This document shows positions 1-8,794 of a DNA stretch of 64,000 nucleotides, in pieces. Each line of letters begins with the position of its first letter. The first letter of the stretch is position 1. Below the pieces are notes generated by a model. It saw only the letters and a program-made list of their open reading frames with translations. It was not told where the DNA came from and searched no databases. A program made the position numbers and the translations under genes. Source of the DNA: Ardenticatenaceae bacterium (GTDB lineage Bacteria; Chloroflexota; Anaerolineae; Promineifilales; Promineifilaceae); assembly GCA_020634495.1 (NCBI GenBank), contig JACKBR010000011.1, positions 1-64,000 on the forward strand, read 5' to 3'.

Positions 1-620
1 AAAGCCATTTCGAACACCATGCTTTCATTTGGCCCGATATTTTGGCGGGTGAAGGTGACGCGATTGCCATTTTGCACCATTTCGGTTTGTCCCAGGGTGA
101 CAATGGGAGGCGCTTGCAAAACGGCCGTGCCTGGGTATCTGACCGTCACGGTGCTGCTGGCAATGCTGTACTCAAAAACATCTGGCAGCGACTGGTAGCG
201 CAGCAAATCAGCCGCTTCCGCTTGCTGAACCACGCCAAAAATCTGGTATTCCAGCACAAAGGTGCGAGTGACGTTGGCTGTTGGCTCCATGTGCCAGGTA
301 ACGCGAATGTCGCTGCCCGGCTCCACCTCAACCTGGCCCGCATTGCTGCCACGAGGATAGGAACGGCCGTCCACCGACGCCCCTAAAATGGCAATACCAT
401 CGGTTTTGTCAGTTGGCAGTTCACGAAAGACAAAGGTAAATGGCTCGCCCACAAAGCTGAAAACAACCGTTTCCGTAACAAGCAACGATCCGTCATTTTG
501 TACAACCACATCCACATCAAACCGATCGGCGCTGTACGACTTTTCCTGGGCCAATATCGCAGGCACGCTGAAAAGCGCCAGACCCAGCACACAAAGGGCA
601 ACTACCAATTTTCGCCACAT
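1..620 (-). CDS. DUF2207-type secreted/membrane protein, 3' end outside window
   Basis: The frame is open from an ATG at 618-620 to the window edge (206 codons seen), so this is the N-terminal part only. A clear signal peptide is visible (basic MWRK start, a hydrophobic stretch, then ILAQ). The mature part matches the beginning of DUF2207 predicted membrane proteins: a YSADRFDVDVVVQNDGSLLV start and alternating beta-strand pattern, with FRELP further on. Known family members have an extracellular beta domain followed by C-terminal membrane segments, which would lie outside the window. Function is unknown in the family. The start is supported by AAGGAG a few bases upstream. It is the last visible gene of the minus-strand series beginning near 5.5 kb. 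Confidence 0.75.
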   Translation of the reverse strand, partial: MWRKLVVALCVLGLALFSVPAILAQEKSYSADRFDVDVVVQNDGSLLVTETVVFSFVGEPFTFVFRELPTDKTDGIAILGASVDGRSYPRGSNAGQVEVEPGSDIRVTWHMEPTANVTRTFVLEYQIFGVVQQAEAADLLRYQSLPDVFEYSIASSTVTVRYPGTAVLQAPPIVTLGQTEMVQNGNRVTFTRQNIGPNESMVFEMA

Positions 621-711
621 AATTCGCTCCTTAAACCAGCCCCACATATGGGCCTTGGGACACAAAAACTACAAAATATTACGGAATATGGGGGCGCTGG
701 TTGCAGAAAAA

Positions 712-939
712 TTAATCAAGCTCAATCTCTTCAGGCGGCTCTTCATTGCCCAGCCCGCCCTGCAAACTGGCCAGCATATCTTCGATGGCCTCAATCACGT
801 CATCGTCTAAAAATGAGGAATCACACTGTTCGCACACCCAAATGGGAACGTCTTCAATGAGGATTTCCTCGCCGTTGATTTCTGTTTTATAAGTTGTTGC
901 TTCCTGCACCATGTTGCCTTTACAGACGGAGCATTTCAT
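712..939 (-). CDS. YgiT-type zinc finger protein
   Basis: A 75-residue protein with two Cys-x-x-Cys pairs (CSVC near residue 3 and CEQC near residue 37), the zinc-binding layout of YgiT/MqsA N-terminal domains. The reading frame continues upstream to 1014, but the start at 939 is preferred because the zinc finger begins right after it and AAGGA lies upstream. In known cases this domain is the N-terminus of MqsA-type antitoxins or stands alone beside a small DUF4258/RelE-like toxin. Here no HTH follows and no toxin partner is visible, so an antitoxin role is not supported. The C-terminus is very acidic (Asp/Glu-rich). It lies between cofC and the DUF2207 gene. Confidence 0.75.
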   Translation of the reverse strand: MKCSVCKGNMVQEATTYKTEINGEEILIEDVPIWVCEQCDSSFLDDDVIEAIEDMLASLQGGLGNEEPPEEIELD

Positions 940-1016
940 TTTGTGGTTTTCCTTTTGGTTTGTTTTGGGTAAAAGCCAAAAAGTATAAGGTATCTCAATT
1001 TGGAGAGAATTCAACT

Positions 1017-1637
1017 TTAGGTGGGGATGGGCTTCGCGTTTTTCGTGTAGAAAATGTAGTCTTGTTCCGTGTCCAGATCAAATTGCAGGCTGGGTAGCTG
1101 GACAATCTGGCAGGCGAGTCCCAGGCGTGTGGTTTCTTCTTGATGATGATAAAAGCTGTTACGGCCGTATCCAAAACGAAACGCCGTCCCGGTGGGTAAA
1201 ATCATGGCGTTGGTGCCCTGCTGCCGCTGGTCGCTGCATAAAAAGACGGTTGGTTGGCCAACGGCCGTTTCCGCCAACGTGACGAATTTCATTAGCTCGT
1301 GCCCAGCTAAAAACGGCAAATCGGAGGGCAAAATGAGGCAGTGTGTGGCCTTATTTTTTACTGCCAGGGCCACCCCAGCCGTGACCGCGCCGTTTAACCC
1401 ACTGCCCGTCGGTTCGGCCAGCCAGCAACAGCCAAACGTTTCTGCCATTTTTGCTACGATGGGGTCCTGGCTGATAACGGCCGTTTCCCCAATTAGCGGT
1501 ACCGTTTGCAATAAACCCAGCGTGCGCTCCAGCAGTTGTAATGTGAGCGCAGCCCGCTCGTGGGGCAACAGCACGCCACCAAGTCGGGATTTGGTCTGGT
1601 GCAGCGATTTGACGGGGAGGAGGGCCCAGAGGTTCAT
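1017..1637 (-). CDS. cofC: CofC/FbiD-like phospholactate or PEP guanylyltransferase
   Basis: A 206-residue nucleotidyltransferase of the CofC family. These enzymes join GTP to 2-phospholactate or, in many bacteria, phosphoenolpyruvate, making the activated precursor of coenzyme F420. Visible family marks are the N-terminal LLPVKSLHQTKSRL (nucleotide-binding loop), LILPSDLPFL in the middle (metal-binding Asp) and a late GTNAMIL. The ATG overlaps the stop of the upstream lipoprotein gene in a TAATG arrangement, so translation is probably coupled. Being in one operon with a regulator that carries a PPOX-like domain hints at F420 or flavin use. The other F420 genes (cofD, cofE, cofG/H) are not in the window, and the true acceptor cannot be read from sequence. 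Confidence 0.88.
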   Translation of the reverse strand: MNLWALLPVKSLHQTKSRLGGVLLPHERAALTLQLLERTLGLLQTVPLIGETAVISQDPIVAKMAETFGCCWLAEPTGSGLNGAVTAGVALAVKNKATHCLILPSDLPFLAGHELMKFVTLAETAVGQPTVFLCSDQRQQGTNAMILPTGTAFRFGYGRNSFYHHQEETTRLGLACQIVQLPSLQFDLDTEQDYIFYTKNAKPIPT

Positions 1638-2608
1638 TAATTCCCCAAAAACTGTGTGGTGAAAACGGCCGTAACGTCCACATCTTCTGGCAGCGATTCA
1701 TACGTTTGCAGCATGTCCGCCAGCGCCTGCCATTGGGCTGCCGTTTGCCAGCCAAAGCCATTGGGCGAGGCGGCGTCCGCCAGCTCACTGTCTAGCATGA
1801 AGCGCATGTGGTCAGCGTCCGCATCCTCACCAGCGTATTGCAGCACGATGTCTACCGCTTCCTCTGGATGGGCTTGGGCATATTCGATGCCGCGCAGGAC
1901 GGCAGTCATAAAACTTTGCAGCAGGTCGGGGTCTGATTCAATAAGCTCTTCCGTGGCGACATAGGTGAGTCCCAAAGTGGGCACGCCAAAATCGGCCGCC
2001 TCCCACTGCACCACGTCAAAGCCCCAGCCAAGAATCAAGTTGGGTTCATTTGATTTGAACACGGGATAAACGTCTACCAATCCTTCGGTCAGCGTGCGCG
2101 GATCAAAGCCGACATTGACCAGCTCAATGTCATCTGCCGACAAGCCATTGGCCGCCAGCAGAGCGTACAAATCGGGCGGCGGCGTGCCTTTGAAGCCCAC
2201 CGTGTGCCCCGCCCAATCGGTGGGGCTGCTCAGGCCGCTATCGGCCAGGGCCACAAAGGCCTGCTGCCCGCGCTGGCCAATCAGCCCAATGGAAACCAGG
2301 GGCAAACCGGGATCGGCGCGACGTTGCAGCAAAACGGCCGCATCCTGTGTGGTCACCTGCACCTCGCCAGCCGCCAATAGTTGCAAATGTTCGCCGCCGC
2401 CAGCGGAATGCTCAATGGTCACCGCCAGACCTTCCTCATTAAAAAAGCCTTTTTCCTGAGCCACGTATGCGCCGACAAACGGCAAATTCGCCTGCGGGCG
2501 GAACCCGGCCATAAAGGTCATCTCGCGTAGCGTGGCCGGCTCATCAGCCTGGCAGCCAGTGAATAGAAAAATGATGAAAAATAAAAAGACGAGTTTTTTA
2601 CGGTGCAA
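1637..2608 (-). CDS. NMT1/THI5-like ABC transporter substrate-binding lipoprotein
   Basis: A 323-residue periplasmic-type binding protein. The N-terminus is a lipoprotein signal ending in a lipobox (LFTGC), so it should be anchored by a lipidated Cys. The mature protein has the NMT1/THI5 pattern: GAYVAQEKGFFNEEGL near residue 45, an ALAD...VGFKG hinge region and late NEPNLILGWGFDV. Known relatives bind taurine, nitrate, riboflavin or pyrimidine precursors of thiamine; the ligand here is unknown. The start is a TTG with GGAG about ten bases upstream. The gene follows the permease after an 84-bp gap filled by a repeat and overlaps cofC by one base. Confidence 0.85.
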   Translation of the reverse strand: MHRKKLVFLFFIIFLFTGCQADEPATLREMTFMAGFRPQANLPFVGAYVAQEKGFFNEEGLAVTIEHSAGGGEHLQLLAAGEVQVTTQDAAVLLQRRADPGLPLVSIGLIGQRGQQAFVALADSGLSSPTDWAGHTVGFKGTPPPDLYALLAANGLSADDIELVNVGFDPRTLTEGLVDVYPVFKSNEPNLILGWGFDVVQWEAADFGVPTLGLTYVATEELIESDPDLLQSFMTAVLRGIEYAQAHPEEAVDIVLQYAGEDADADHMRFMLDSELADAASPNGFGWQTAAQWQALADMLQTYESLPEDVDVTAVFTTQFLGN

Positions 2609-2637
2609 GGTTTTTTCTCCTGAATGAAATTAAAAGC

Positions 2638-2692
2638 GGAACACAGAGTTGCACAGAGGGAAAAAATCTGTGTAATCTGTGAAATCTGTGGC
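2638..2692. repeat. Interspersed CACAGAG/CTGTGAAATC repeat
   Basis: This gap between permease and binding-protein genes is filled with CACAGAG...AATCTGTG-type sequence. It is the same family as the copies at about 3436, 29013, 30300 and 32225. Such elements are spread through gene junctions of this window. No coding function is seen. Confidence 0.6.
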
Positions 2693-3559
2693 CTATTCCC
2701 AAAAAAGAAACCGTTTTTCGAGTGAGACGATGGTTTGGTAAACGGCCGTACTCAATCCCGTTAAAATAAAGACAGCGGCAAACAGGGCAGGCATGTTCAA
2801 ATTGGTGTAAGCCAGCCACATGGCTCGGCCTAGCCCGCTGGATGCGCCCATCCACTCCGCCACCACCGCGCCGATGAGCGCCAGCGGCCCCACCACCCGC
2901 AGCGCCGCAAACAGATACGGCCGTGCTCCCGGCCAGCGCGCCTGCAAAAAAATCTCTTGCGGCGTGGCGTTGAGCGAACGCAGCCAATCCAGCAGCGCCC
3001 CATCCACCGAGCGAAAGCCGGTCAGCGCGTTGATCAGCACCGGGAAAAAAGTGAGCAGCGCCGTCACAATCACTTTGGGGGCAGGGCCAAAGCCCAGCCA
3101 AATGGTGAGAATTGGGGCAATGGCAATGATGGGCGTGGACTTGATCAAAATGGCCAGGGACATGACGCCCTGTTCCAGCTGCTGCCAAAAAGTGATGAGC
3201 ACGGCCAGGGCCAGGCCAACGGCCGTTCCCAAAATCAATCCCGCCACCGCCTCCAGCAAAGTCACCCCGCCCGCCAGCAGCAAATCGGCCAAATGGGAAA
3301 ATAGATGGTTGAAGACGGCCGTTGGGGCAGGAAATAAATAGGCGGGCGTGGCTGTCAGGCGTACGGCCGTTTCCCACAGCAAAAGCACCCCCGCCAGCAG
3401 CCCCACGCCAGACAAATTGACCCGTCGTAAGAATAATTTAACCGCAGAGAGCGCGGAGGACGCAGAGGATGAGAAAAATCTTGATTTCTCTTGGTTTTCT
3501 CTGTGGAACTCTGTGTCTTCTCTGCGTAACTTTGTGTAACCTGCTTTTTCACTGGCCAT
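2693..3559 (-). CDS. ABC transporter permease (taurine/nitrate/NMT1 class) with repeat-derived N-terminus
   Basis: Inner-membrane permease with about six hydrophobic segments and the BPD permease EAA-type loop (LRSLNATPQEIFLQARWPGA region), as in SsuC/ThiX. The reading frame extends to 3667 inside the ATPase gene, but the ATG at 3559 is the first that overlaps the ATPase stop naturally (11-bp overlap). The first ~45 residues (LRREDTEFHRENQEKS and following) are a translation of an interspersed DNA repeat, not of the permease fold; the conserved part begins near VNLSGVGLLAG. Either the protein carries a junk extension or a later, non-ATG start is used. It pairs with the adjacent ATPase and lipoprotein to import an unknown small molecule. 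Confidence 0.85.
   Translation of the reverse strand: MASEKAGYTKLRREDTEFHRENQEKSRFFSSSASSALSAVKLFLRRVNLSGVGLLAGVLLLWETAVRLTATPAYLFPAPTAVFNHLFSHLADLLLAGGVTLLEAVAGLILGTAVGLALAVLITFWQQLEQGVMSLAILIKSTPIIAIAPILTIWLGFGPAPKVIVTALLTFFPVLINALTGFRSVDGALLDWLRSLNATPQEIFLQARWPGARPYLFAALRVVGPLALIGAVVAEWMGASSGLGRAMWLAYTNLNMPALFAAVFILTGLSTAVYQTIVSLEKRFLFWE
3436..3545. repeat. Interspersed repeat inside permease 5' end
   Basis: TTTAACCGCAGAGAGCGCGG and the following CAGAG-rich stretch match the elements at 23865-23975 and 34266-34385. Here the element lies within the coding frame of the permease and supplies about 35 residues of its N-terminus. Confidence 0.7.
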
Positions 3560-4313
3560 GAACGCGCTCCCGGCGCAGCAGCACGCGCGCCTGCCGCAGC
3601 AGTTCCTGGAATGCCGCGCTGGTGTCGTCGCGGGGGCGGGGCAGCGGCACAACGATTTCCCCGGCAATGGTGCCAGGACGTGGCGTCAGCACCACCACCC
3701 GGTCAGACAGCCGGATTGCTTCGTGCAAATTGTGGGTGATCCACAGCACCGTGGGCCGAAACTGCTGCCAAAGCGTGAGCAATTCTTCGGCCAGCAGCTC
3801 CCGCGTCAGCTCATCCAGGGCGGCAAACGGCTCATCCATCAGCCAAACGGCCGTACCCGTCGCCAACGTTCGGGCCAGCGCCGCCCGCTGCTGCATCCCG
3901 CCAGATAAAGTCAAAGGATAAGCGTCGGCAAACTCTGTCAGGCCAACCATTTTTAGTAAGTCGCTGGGCTGGGGAACGGCCGTTTTCCCTTTTTGCGGAT
4001 TAATTTTTTGGGCCAACTGCACGTTTTCCAGCACGGTGCGCCAGGGCAGCAGCGCCGCCTGCTGGGCCATCCAGCCAATCTGTTTGGCGGCGCGGGCTGC
4101 GTCTGGCGGCTGGCCATCCAGCCAAATAGCGCCCTGCGTGGGCGTTTGCAGCCCGGCAATCAGCCGCATCAGCGTCGATTTGCCACAGCCGCTGACGCCC
4201 ACCAGACTCACAAATTGGCCCGGCTGGATGTGCAAATCAATGGCTTGCAGGGCGTCAGTGGAGCCATAGCGATGGCTCACCTGCTGCACCTCAATTTCTA
4301 GCGACTGTTTCAT
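3549..4313 (-). CDS. ABC transporter ATP-binding protein (taurine/nitrate/NMT1 class)
   Basis: A 254-residue ATPase with every core motif: Walker A GVSGCGKST near residue 39, Q-loop in GWMAQQAALLPWRTV, signature LSGGMQQR near 138, Walker B VWLMDEPF near 158, and H-loop in WITHNLHEA. The Q-loop and LLPWRTV sequence place it with the SsuB/TauB/ThiZ group. It energises import through the adjacent permease. Its ATG overlaps the stop of the upstream regulator (ATGA), and its own end overlaps the permease start, so regulator, ATPase and permease are tightly coupled. Confidence 0.92.
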   Translation of the reverse strand: MKQSLEIEVQQVSHRYGSTDALQAIDLHIQPGQFVSLVGVSGCGKSTLMRLIAGLQTPTQGAIWLDGQPPDAARAAKQIGWMAQQAALLPWRTVLENVQLAQKINPQKGKTAVPQPSDLLKMVGLTEFADAYPLTLSGGMQQRAALARTLATGTAVWLMDEPFAALDELTRELLAEELLTLWQQFRPTVLWITHNLHEAIRLSDRVVVLTPRPGTIAGEIVVPLPRPRDDTSAAFQELLRQARVLLRRERVHGQ

Positions 4314-5477
4314 GGGCGGCCCAATCCTTGCTGGCCGCTAATCCGCTGGGGAATGATTTGAACGGCCGTCCACCCCTCAATCTGGCACAGTTCCGGCTGC
4401 TGGTCGGCCCCCTGTCCCAGATAGCGCACCGCCAGCCGCTGCCGCAGCCCGGCCAATCCACCGGGCAAATTGGATGGCGGCACAAGTTTGGCTTCTCCCA
4501 CGACAAACGCGCGGCGGAGTGGCGGCCACGGCTCATCAATCGTCAGTGAGACGTGCCCCGTTTCTTCCACAACCTGCTTCCACTGTGCCCCCGGTGACGC
4601 TGCCAGCCAAAAGGAACGGCCGTCCCATTCATACCACAAGGGCAAAACGTGCGGCGTGCCGTCGGCGCGCACGCAGGCCAGCCGGGCGCTCCACGGCCCC
4701 TGCAAAAATTGCTCAATTTCGGCCTGGCTCAGGGCGCGATTCGGCCCAATCGGCTCGCCCATGGCCCAGCCGTACGGCTGGTACACCGCCGCGCCCAGCC
4801 GAAAAGAGATGCGCGCCGCCGCCTGCTGCACCTGCTTTTTTAGCTGGGCAATCGTTTCTGGCGAACTGCGAAAGGTGGGGACGCTTACCTGCAAGGCGGC
4901 CACGGGCTGCACGCCGTCGGCGCAAATGGGGCAGGCAATGTCGCTGGTTTCGGCCGTTTCCTGGGTGGCGGCTCCTTCCTGGCGAATCTGGTTGAAAACG
5001 GCCGTTTGCCGTGCCATGCTGTCCGGTAAGCCAGCCAACAACAAGCGTCCACCGGGGCTGGCGTCCGCTGCTTCCCGCTGCCCCAAACGGTACACCGCCC
5101 GGACGCGCTGTGCCCCTTCGTGCTGGGCCAGGATGACCGTTTCGTCCCGATTAAGCCAGAGGAGAACGGCCGTTTCTGCCAGATCCACCTGCGCCATTTC
5201 CGTGGTAAACGCGGTGATGAGCGGCTCCAGCCCCAGCGACTGCTGCGGCAGCAATGCCCACAGCGCCGGGCCAAGCTGGTACTTGCCCCGGCTGTCGCTT
5301 TGCTCGATGTAGCTGCGCGCCTTCAGCGTGTTCAGCAGGGCAAACAGCCCGCTGCGCGACACGTCCTCCAGTCGCGCCAGCAGCTCCGTAGCGCTCAACC
5401 CGTCCGGCGCACTGCTCAGCGCCTCTAAAAATGTTCAACGTCCGCTCGGCGGCCGGCACCTGTTTTGAATAATCCAT
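4310..5477 (-). CDS. IclR-type HTH regulator fused to PPOX-like flavin/F420 domain; apparent frameshift near the N-terminus
   Basis: Translation from the ATG at 5477 gives MDYSKQVPAAERTLNI, the usual IclR opening. It then loses frame in a run of five A at 5427-5431 (plus strand). Dropping one base restores LEALSSAPDGLSATELLARL, a complete winged helix, and the rest runs uninterrupted to 4310. After the HTH and a short IclR-like sensor part comes a domain of about 130 residues (ACVRADGTPHVLPLWYEWDG onward) of the pyridoxamine-phosphate-oxidase/F420-binding split-barrel type. HTH and PPOX in one chain suggest a regulator that senses a flavin or F420 state, which fits cofC in the same operon. 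The frameshift may be a sequencing error in a homopolymer, real inactivation or slippage; a start at 5398 would lack half the HTH. Confidence 0.75.
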
Positions 5478-5488
5478 AATTTACGTGT

Positions 5489-5521
5489 AGGTGACAGGCA
5501 CTTTCAAAGTGCCTGTCACCT
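5489..5521. repeat. Near-perfect 16-bp-arm palindrome in the 5' leader
   Basis: AGGTGACAGGCACTTT and its exact complement are separated by one base. The element lies between the proposed promoter (5556-5585) and the regulator start at 5477, so it would be in the transcript leader. It resembles mobile REP-like palindromes; a similar element with 17-bp arms is at 8748-8782. Confidence 0.75.
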
Positions 5522-5555
5522 TGGTTTGTAGTCCAGTATAAAAAAATAAGCGTTT

Positions 5556-5585
5556 ATTATAGCGGACTAAGCCTATATTTGTCAC
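5556..5585 (-). promoter_or_regulatory. Candidate promoter of the regulator/ABC/cofC operon
   Basis: On the minus strand, GTGACA (-35, 5580-5585) and a perfect TATAAT (-10, 5556-5561) are 18 bp apart, about 80 bp upstream of the regulator ATG. Found by inspection only. Confidence 0.45.
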
Positions 5586-5941
5586 CAAATTCCCAGCCCT
5601 GTGAACGCCACAAAGCCATGAAAGCCCTGTTAGGGGCTTCTCAACGCAAAAATCGCATCCCAGTTGTTGTGGCTTCAGAATGAAGGCTCAAAATCGCGAC
5701 CATTCAAAATAACTCCCAGTTGTCAGGCAAAATGATTGGCTCACACAAAGCCGCGAAGGCGCAAAAGGAAACCTTAGCGGCTTTGCAGCCTTGCGTGAGA
5801 TTTAATGACATCCAGGCTTTAATGCAGCCCCGGCGATCTTGCCGCCAACAACCATAGCGAAAAAAGAATACCCTGCGAAGTTGTATAAACGTTTAGAATA
5901 ACCAGCAGCAAAGCCCAACCAAACCAACATGGAGCAAGCCC
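5586..5941. other. Intergenic region with degenerate repeat
   Basis: About 356 bp without a supported gene between divergent units. It contains a CACAAAGCCGCGAAGGCGCA-type interspersed repeat with an inverted partner (about 5745-5800). The sequence before the downstream GTG start shows no clear Shine-Dalgarno (GGAGC about ten bases upstream). Confidence 0.4.
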
Positions 5942-8592
5942 GTGCCAGAAACCGACAACCACCCATTAACCAGCTTAAAACAGATACACCAGCAAATTTT
6001 GCAGCATTTCAACGAGGAAGAATTGCGCACCCTATGTTTTCAGGTTGGGGTGGAATATGATGATTTGGGCGGACGGGGAAAAGCCGCCAACGCCCGTGAA
6101 CTGGTGCAATGGGCGCAGCGCAACAACCGACTGTCTGATTTGATGGCGTTGATTAAAGGAAGCCCGCCCCCATGTGCCAGACATTGTGGCCCTGCTGCCG
6201 CCGCACCACATTCCCTACCGCCGCAATGGGCTGTTTACCGGCCGCGAAGAATGGCTGCGTGACCTGCACACCGCCCTGCACCGGGACGAACCCGTGGCCG
6301 TGACCCAGGCGGTGGCCGGGTTGGGTGGCGTGGGCAAAACGCAGCTGGCCCTGGCCTACTGCTACCGCCACCTGGAGGAGTACGACCTGATCCAGTGGCT
6401 GCGTGCCGATGACGCCGTGACCACCTTAAGCACGGAGCTGGCTGAACTGGCTTACCGGCTGGGGCTGGCCCGCCGCAGCGTGACCGACCAGCCGACGCTG
6501 CACCAGCGCGTGCTGGACTGGCTGCACACCACGGACAAACGGTGGCTGCTGCTGTACGACAATGCCGACGCCATCCAGCCCAATGAGCTGCGCCCATTTT
6601 TGCCCAGGCTGGGCCACGGTGCCTGCCTCATTACCAGCCGCAACCCCAACTGGGGCGGCCTGGCCCAAACGCTGAACCTGACCCACTTTAGCCAGGTAGA
6701 AGCGGTGGCCTTTTTGCTGGGGCAGCCAACGATGACCGAAGACGAAATTGCCGCCAGCGACACACACAGGGCGAAGCTGCGCTAAAGCTGGCCGCACTGC
6801 TGGGCCACCTGCCGCTGGCGCTGGAACATGCCCGCGCCTACGTGGAGGAAACGGGCTGCACCCTGGCCGATTACGCCAGCTACTTTGAAAATGAGCGGGA
6901 TGAATTGTGGGCGGATGTGCCTGCACCGGCCAACTACGATGAAAAAACAATTACCACCACCTGGGAGCTGGCTTTTGCCCAGGCCAAACAAACCCCCGGC
7001 GCGGCGGCGCTGCTGAACCTGTGCTGCTTTTTAGCCCCGGATGAGATACCGCTGGATTTGCTGATGGCGGCCGTTGGGGCAATGGATGCCGAGCACCTGC
7101 CGGAGGAACTGGTGGCGCTGGCTAACAGCAAGCTGAAGCTGGACAAAGCGATTGCCGCCCTGCGCCGCTACTCCCTGCTGGAGCGGGACGGCGACACGCT
7201 GGCCCTGCACCGCCTGGTGCAAACCGTGGCCCGCGACCAGATGCCGCCGGAACTGCGGCAAATTTGGGCTTGAACAGTGCGGTGAATCTGATGCTGCAAG
7301 CGTGGCCCTACTGACCAATATGCTTAACCACCTGGGAACGCAGCGGTGATTTGCTGCCCCACCTGCTTGCCGCTGCCGATGAAGCCGAAAAAGTGATTGC
7401 CTGTTGAAAAACGGGTTACTTATTGAAAAATGGCTGATTTTTACTATGGTGGTGCCTATCGAAGCAATGAATCTGTTCAAACGGGCTGGGGTTTTACCTG
7501 AAATTTCTGGGCAAGATCCACCCGGATGTATGCGGCTGAACAACAATCTGGACCATTTGTTGAAAGTGAAGTGGAGCTGAGCACGGCCGTACATGGCACG
7601 CGCCTCAGAAGATGAAAAACACTGGGGAAACCGCAATGTGGCTGGGCTCTCAACAATCTGGGGCAGCTGCTGCAAGCGGTGGGGGAGTACGAGGCGGCAC
7701 GGCCGTACATGGAACGCGCCCTGGCAATTGATGAAAAAGCGCTGGGGCCAGACCATCCGATGTGGCGATACGGCTCAACAATCTGGGGCAGCTGCTGAAA
7801 GCGGTGGGGGAGTACGAGGCGGCACGGCCGTACACCTGGAACGCGCCCTGGCAATCGATGAAAAGCGCTGGGGCCAGATCATCCCAAGTGTGGCGACAGA
7901 CCTCAACAATCTGGGGCAGCTGCTGCAAGCGGTGGGGAGTACGAGGCGGCACGGCCGTACATGGAACGCGCCCTGGCAATTGATGAAAAAGCGCTGGGGC
8001 CAGACCATCCCGATGTGGCGATGAGACCTCAACAATCTGGGGCAGCTGCTGAAAGCGGTGGGGAGTACGAGGCGGCACGGCCGTACATGGAACGCGCCCT
8101 GGAAATCGATGAGAAAAAGCGCTGGGGCCAGAGCATCCCGATGTGGCGCGAGACCTCAACAATCTGGGGCAGCTGCTGCAAGCGGTGGGGGAGTACGAGG
8201 CGGCACGGCCGTACATGGAACGCGCCCTGGCAATTAGGAAAAAAGCGTTGGGGCCAGAGCATCCTGGAAGATGTGGCAATTAGGTAACAACAATCTGGGG
8301 CAGCTGCTGCAAGCGGTGGGGAGTACGAGGCGGCACGGCCGTACATGGAACGCGCCCTGACTGGCCAATAGATGAAAAGCGCTGGGGCCAGAGCATCCCA
8401 ATGTGGCGCGAGACCTCAACAATCTGGGGCATGCTGCTGCAAGCGGTGGGGGGAGTACGAGGCGGCACGGCCGCTCATTGAGCGTGCTTTTGGCTTATTT
8501 TTGAAGCAAAGCTAGGTGCCAATCACCCTAACACCAACATCGTGCGCGGCAATTTGGCGGCATTGCTGGCTGAAATGGAAGGCAAGTCGTAG
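5942..8592 (+). pseudogene. Effector-associated domain / NB-ARC / TPR STAND protein, multiply frameshifted
   Basis: Fragments in changing frames add up to one large protein. First comes an effector-associated domain of about 75 residues (LKQIHQQILQHFNEEELRTL...VQWAQRNNRLSDLMALI). Next is an NB-ARC NTPase with P-loop GLGGVGKTQLA near 6325 and Walker B WLLLYDNAD near 6545, followed by a winged-helix part (ALRRYSLLERDG near 7165) and seven TPR units of about 42 residues. The last reads GANHPNTNIVRGNLAALLAE before a TAG at 8590. Frame breaks are visible near 6165, 6770, 7270, 7310-7350 and in almost every TPR unit. In intact relatives the N-terminal domain recruits an effector and the TPRs sense a ligand, as in antiphage or programmed-death systems. 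No effector partner gene is adjacent. Decay or repeat-related sequencing error are both possible. Confidence 0.8.
7649..8500 (+). repeat. Tandem ~126-bp TPR-coding repeat, seven units
   Basis: Units beginning with CAACAATCTGGGGCAG start near 7649, 7773, 7902, 8028, 8155, 8284 and 8415. Spacings of 124-131 bp vary around the 126 expected for 42 codons. Copies are nearly identical apart from small indels, which is what breaks the frame. Each unit but the last has ACGGCCGT. Confidence 0.85.
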
Positions 8593-8711
8593 CCGCGCTT
8601 TCTTAGCGCGTTCAGCCCTGAAGTCCCTTTCATAGCAGGCAGGGCAAGGTTTGCGCTGTACCCGCGCCGTAGGGATGCTTCACTGCGTTCAGCATGACAG
8701 GTGACGGTTTT

Positions 8712-8739
8712 GTAGGTCAAGATTGCAATCTTGACCTAC
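8712..8739. repeat. 28-bp perfect palindrome
   Basis: GTAGGTCAAGATTG is followed directly by its exact complement. It lies between the ends of two convergent genes and could help end transcription, although no T-run follows. Confidence 0.75.
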
Positions 8740-8747
8740 GGTTTCTG

Positions 8748-8782
8748 CAGGTGCGACGCACTTGCCAAGTGCGTCGCACCTG
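8748..8782. repeat. 17-bp-arm palindrome downstream of acs
   Basis: CAGGTGCGACGCACTTG, one base, then its exact complement. It ends 12 bp before the acs stop. It is related in style to the palindrome at 5489-5521 (core GTG-CGACGCACTT versus GTG-ACAGGCACTT), so probably the same mobile REP-like family. Confidence 0.75.
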
Positions 8783-8794
8783 TGAGGCAGTATT

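Noticed and set aside
712..1014. Toxin-antitoxin pair around the YgiT-type protein
   Set aside because: No HTH in the protein and no small toxin-like gene on either side; neighbours are cofC and a DUF2207 gene.
2609..5941. TPP or other riboswitch for the NMT1-type importer
   Set aside because: Relatives can be thiamine-linked, so I looked for the THI-box CTGAGA and ACCTGA segments; neither was seen in the leader or the gaps.
7649..8500. CRISPR-like regular array
   Set aside because: The 126-bp units are nearly identical over their whole length and encode TPR motifs; there are no unique spacers.
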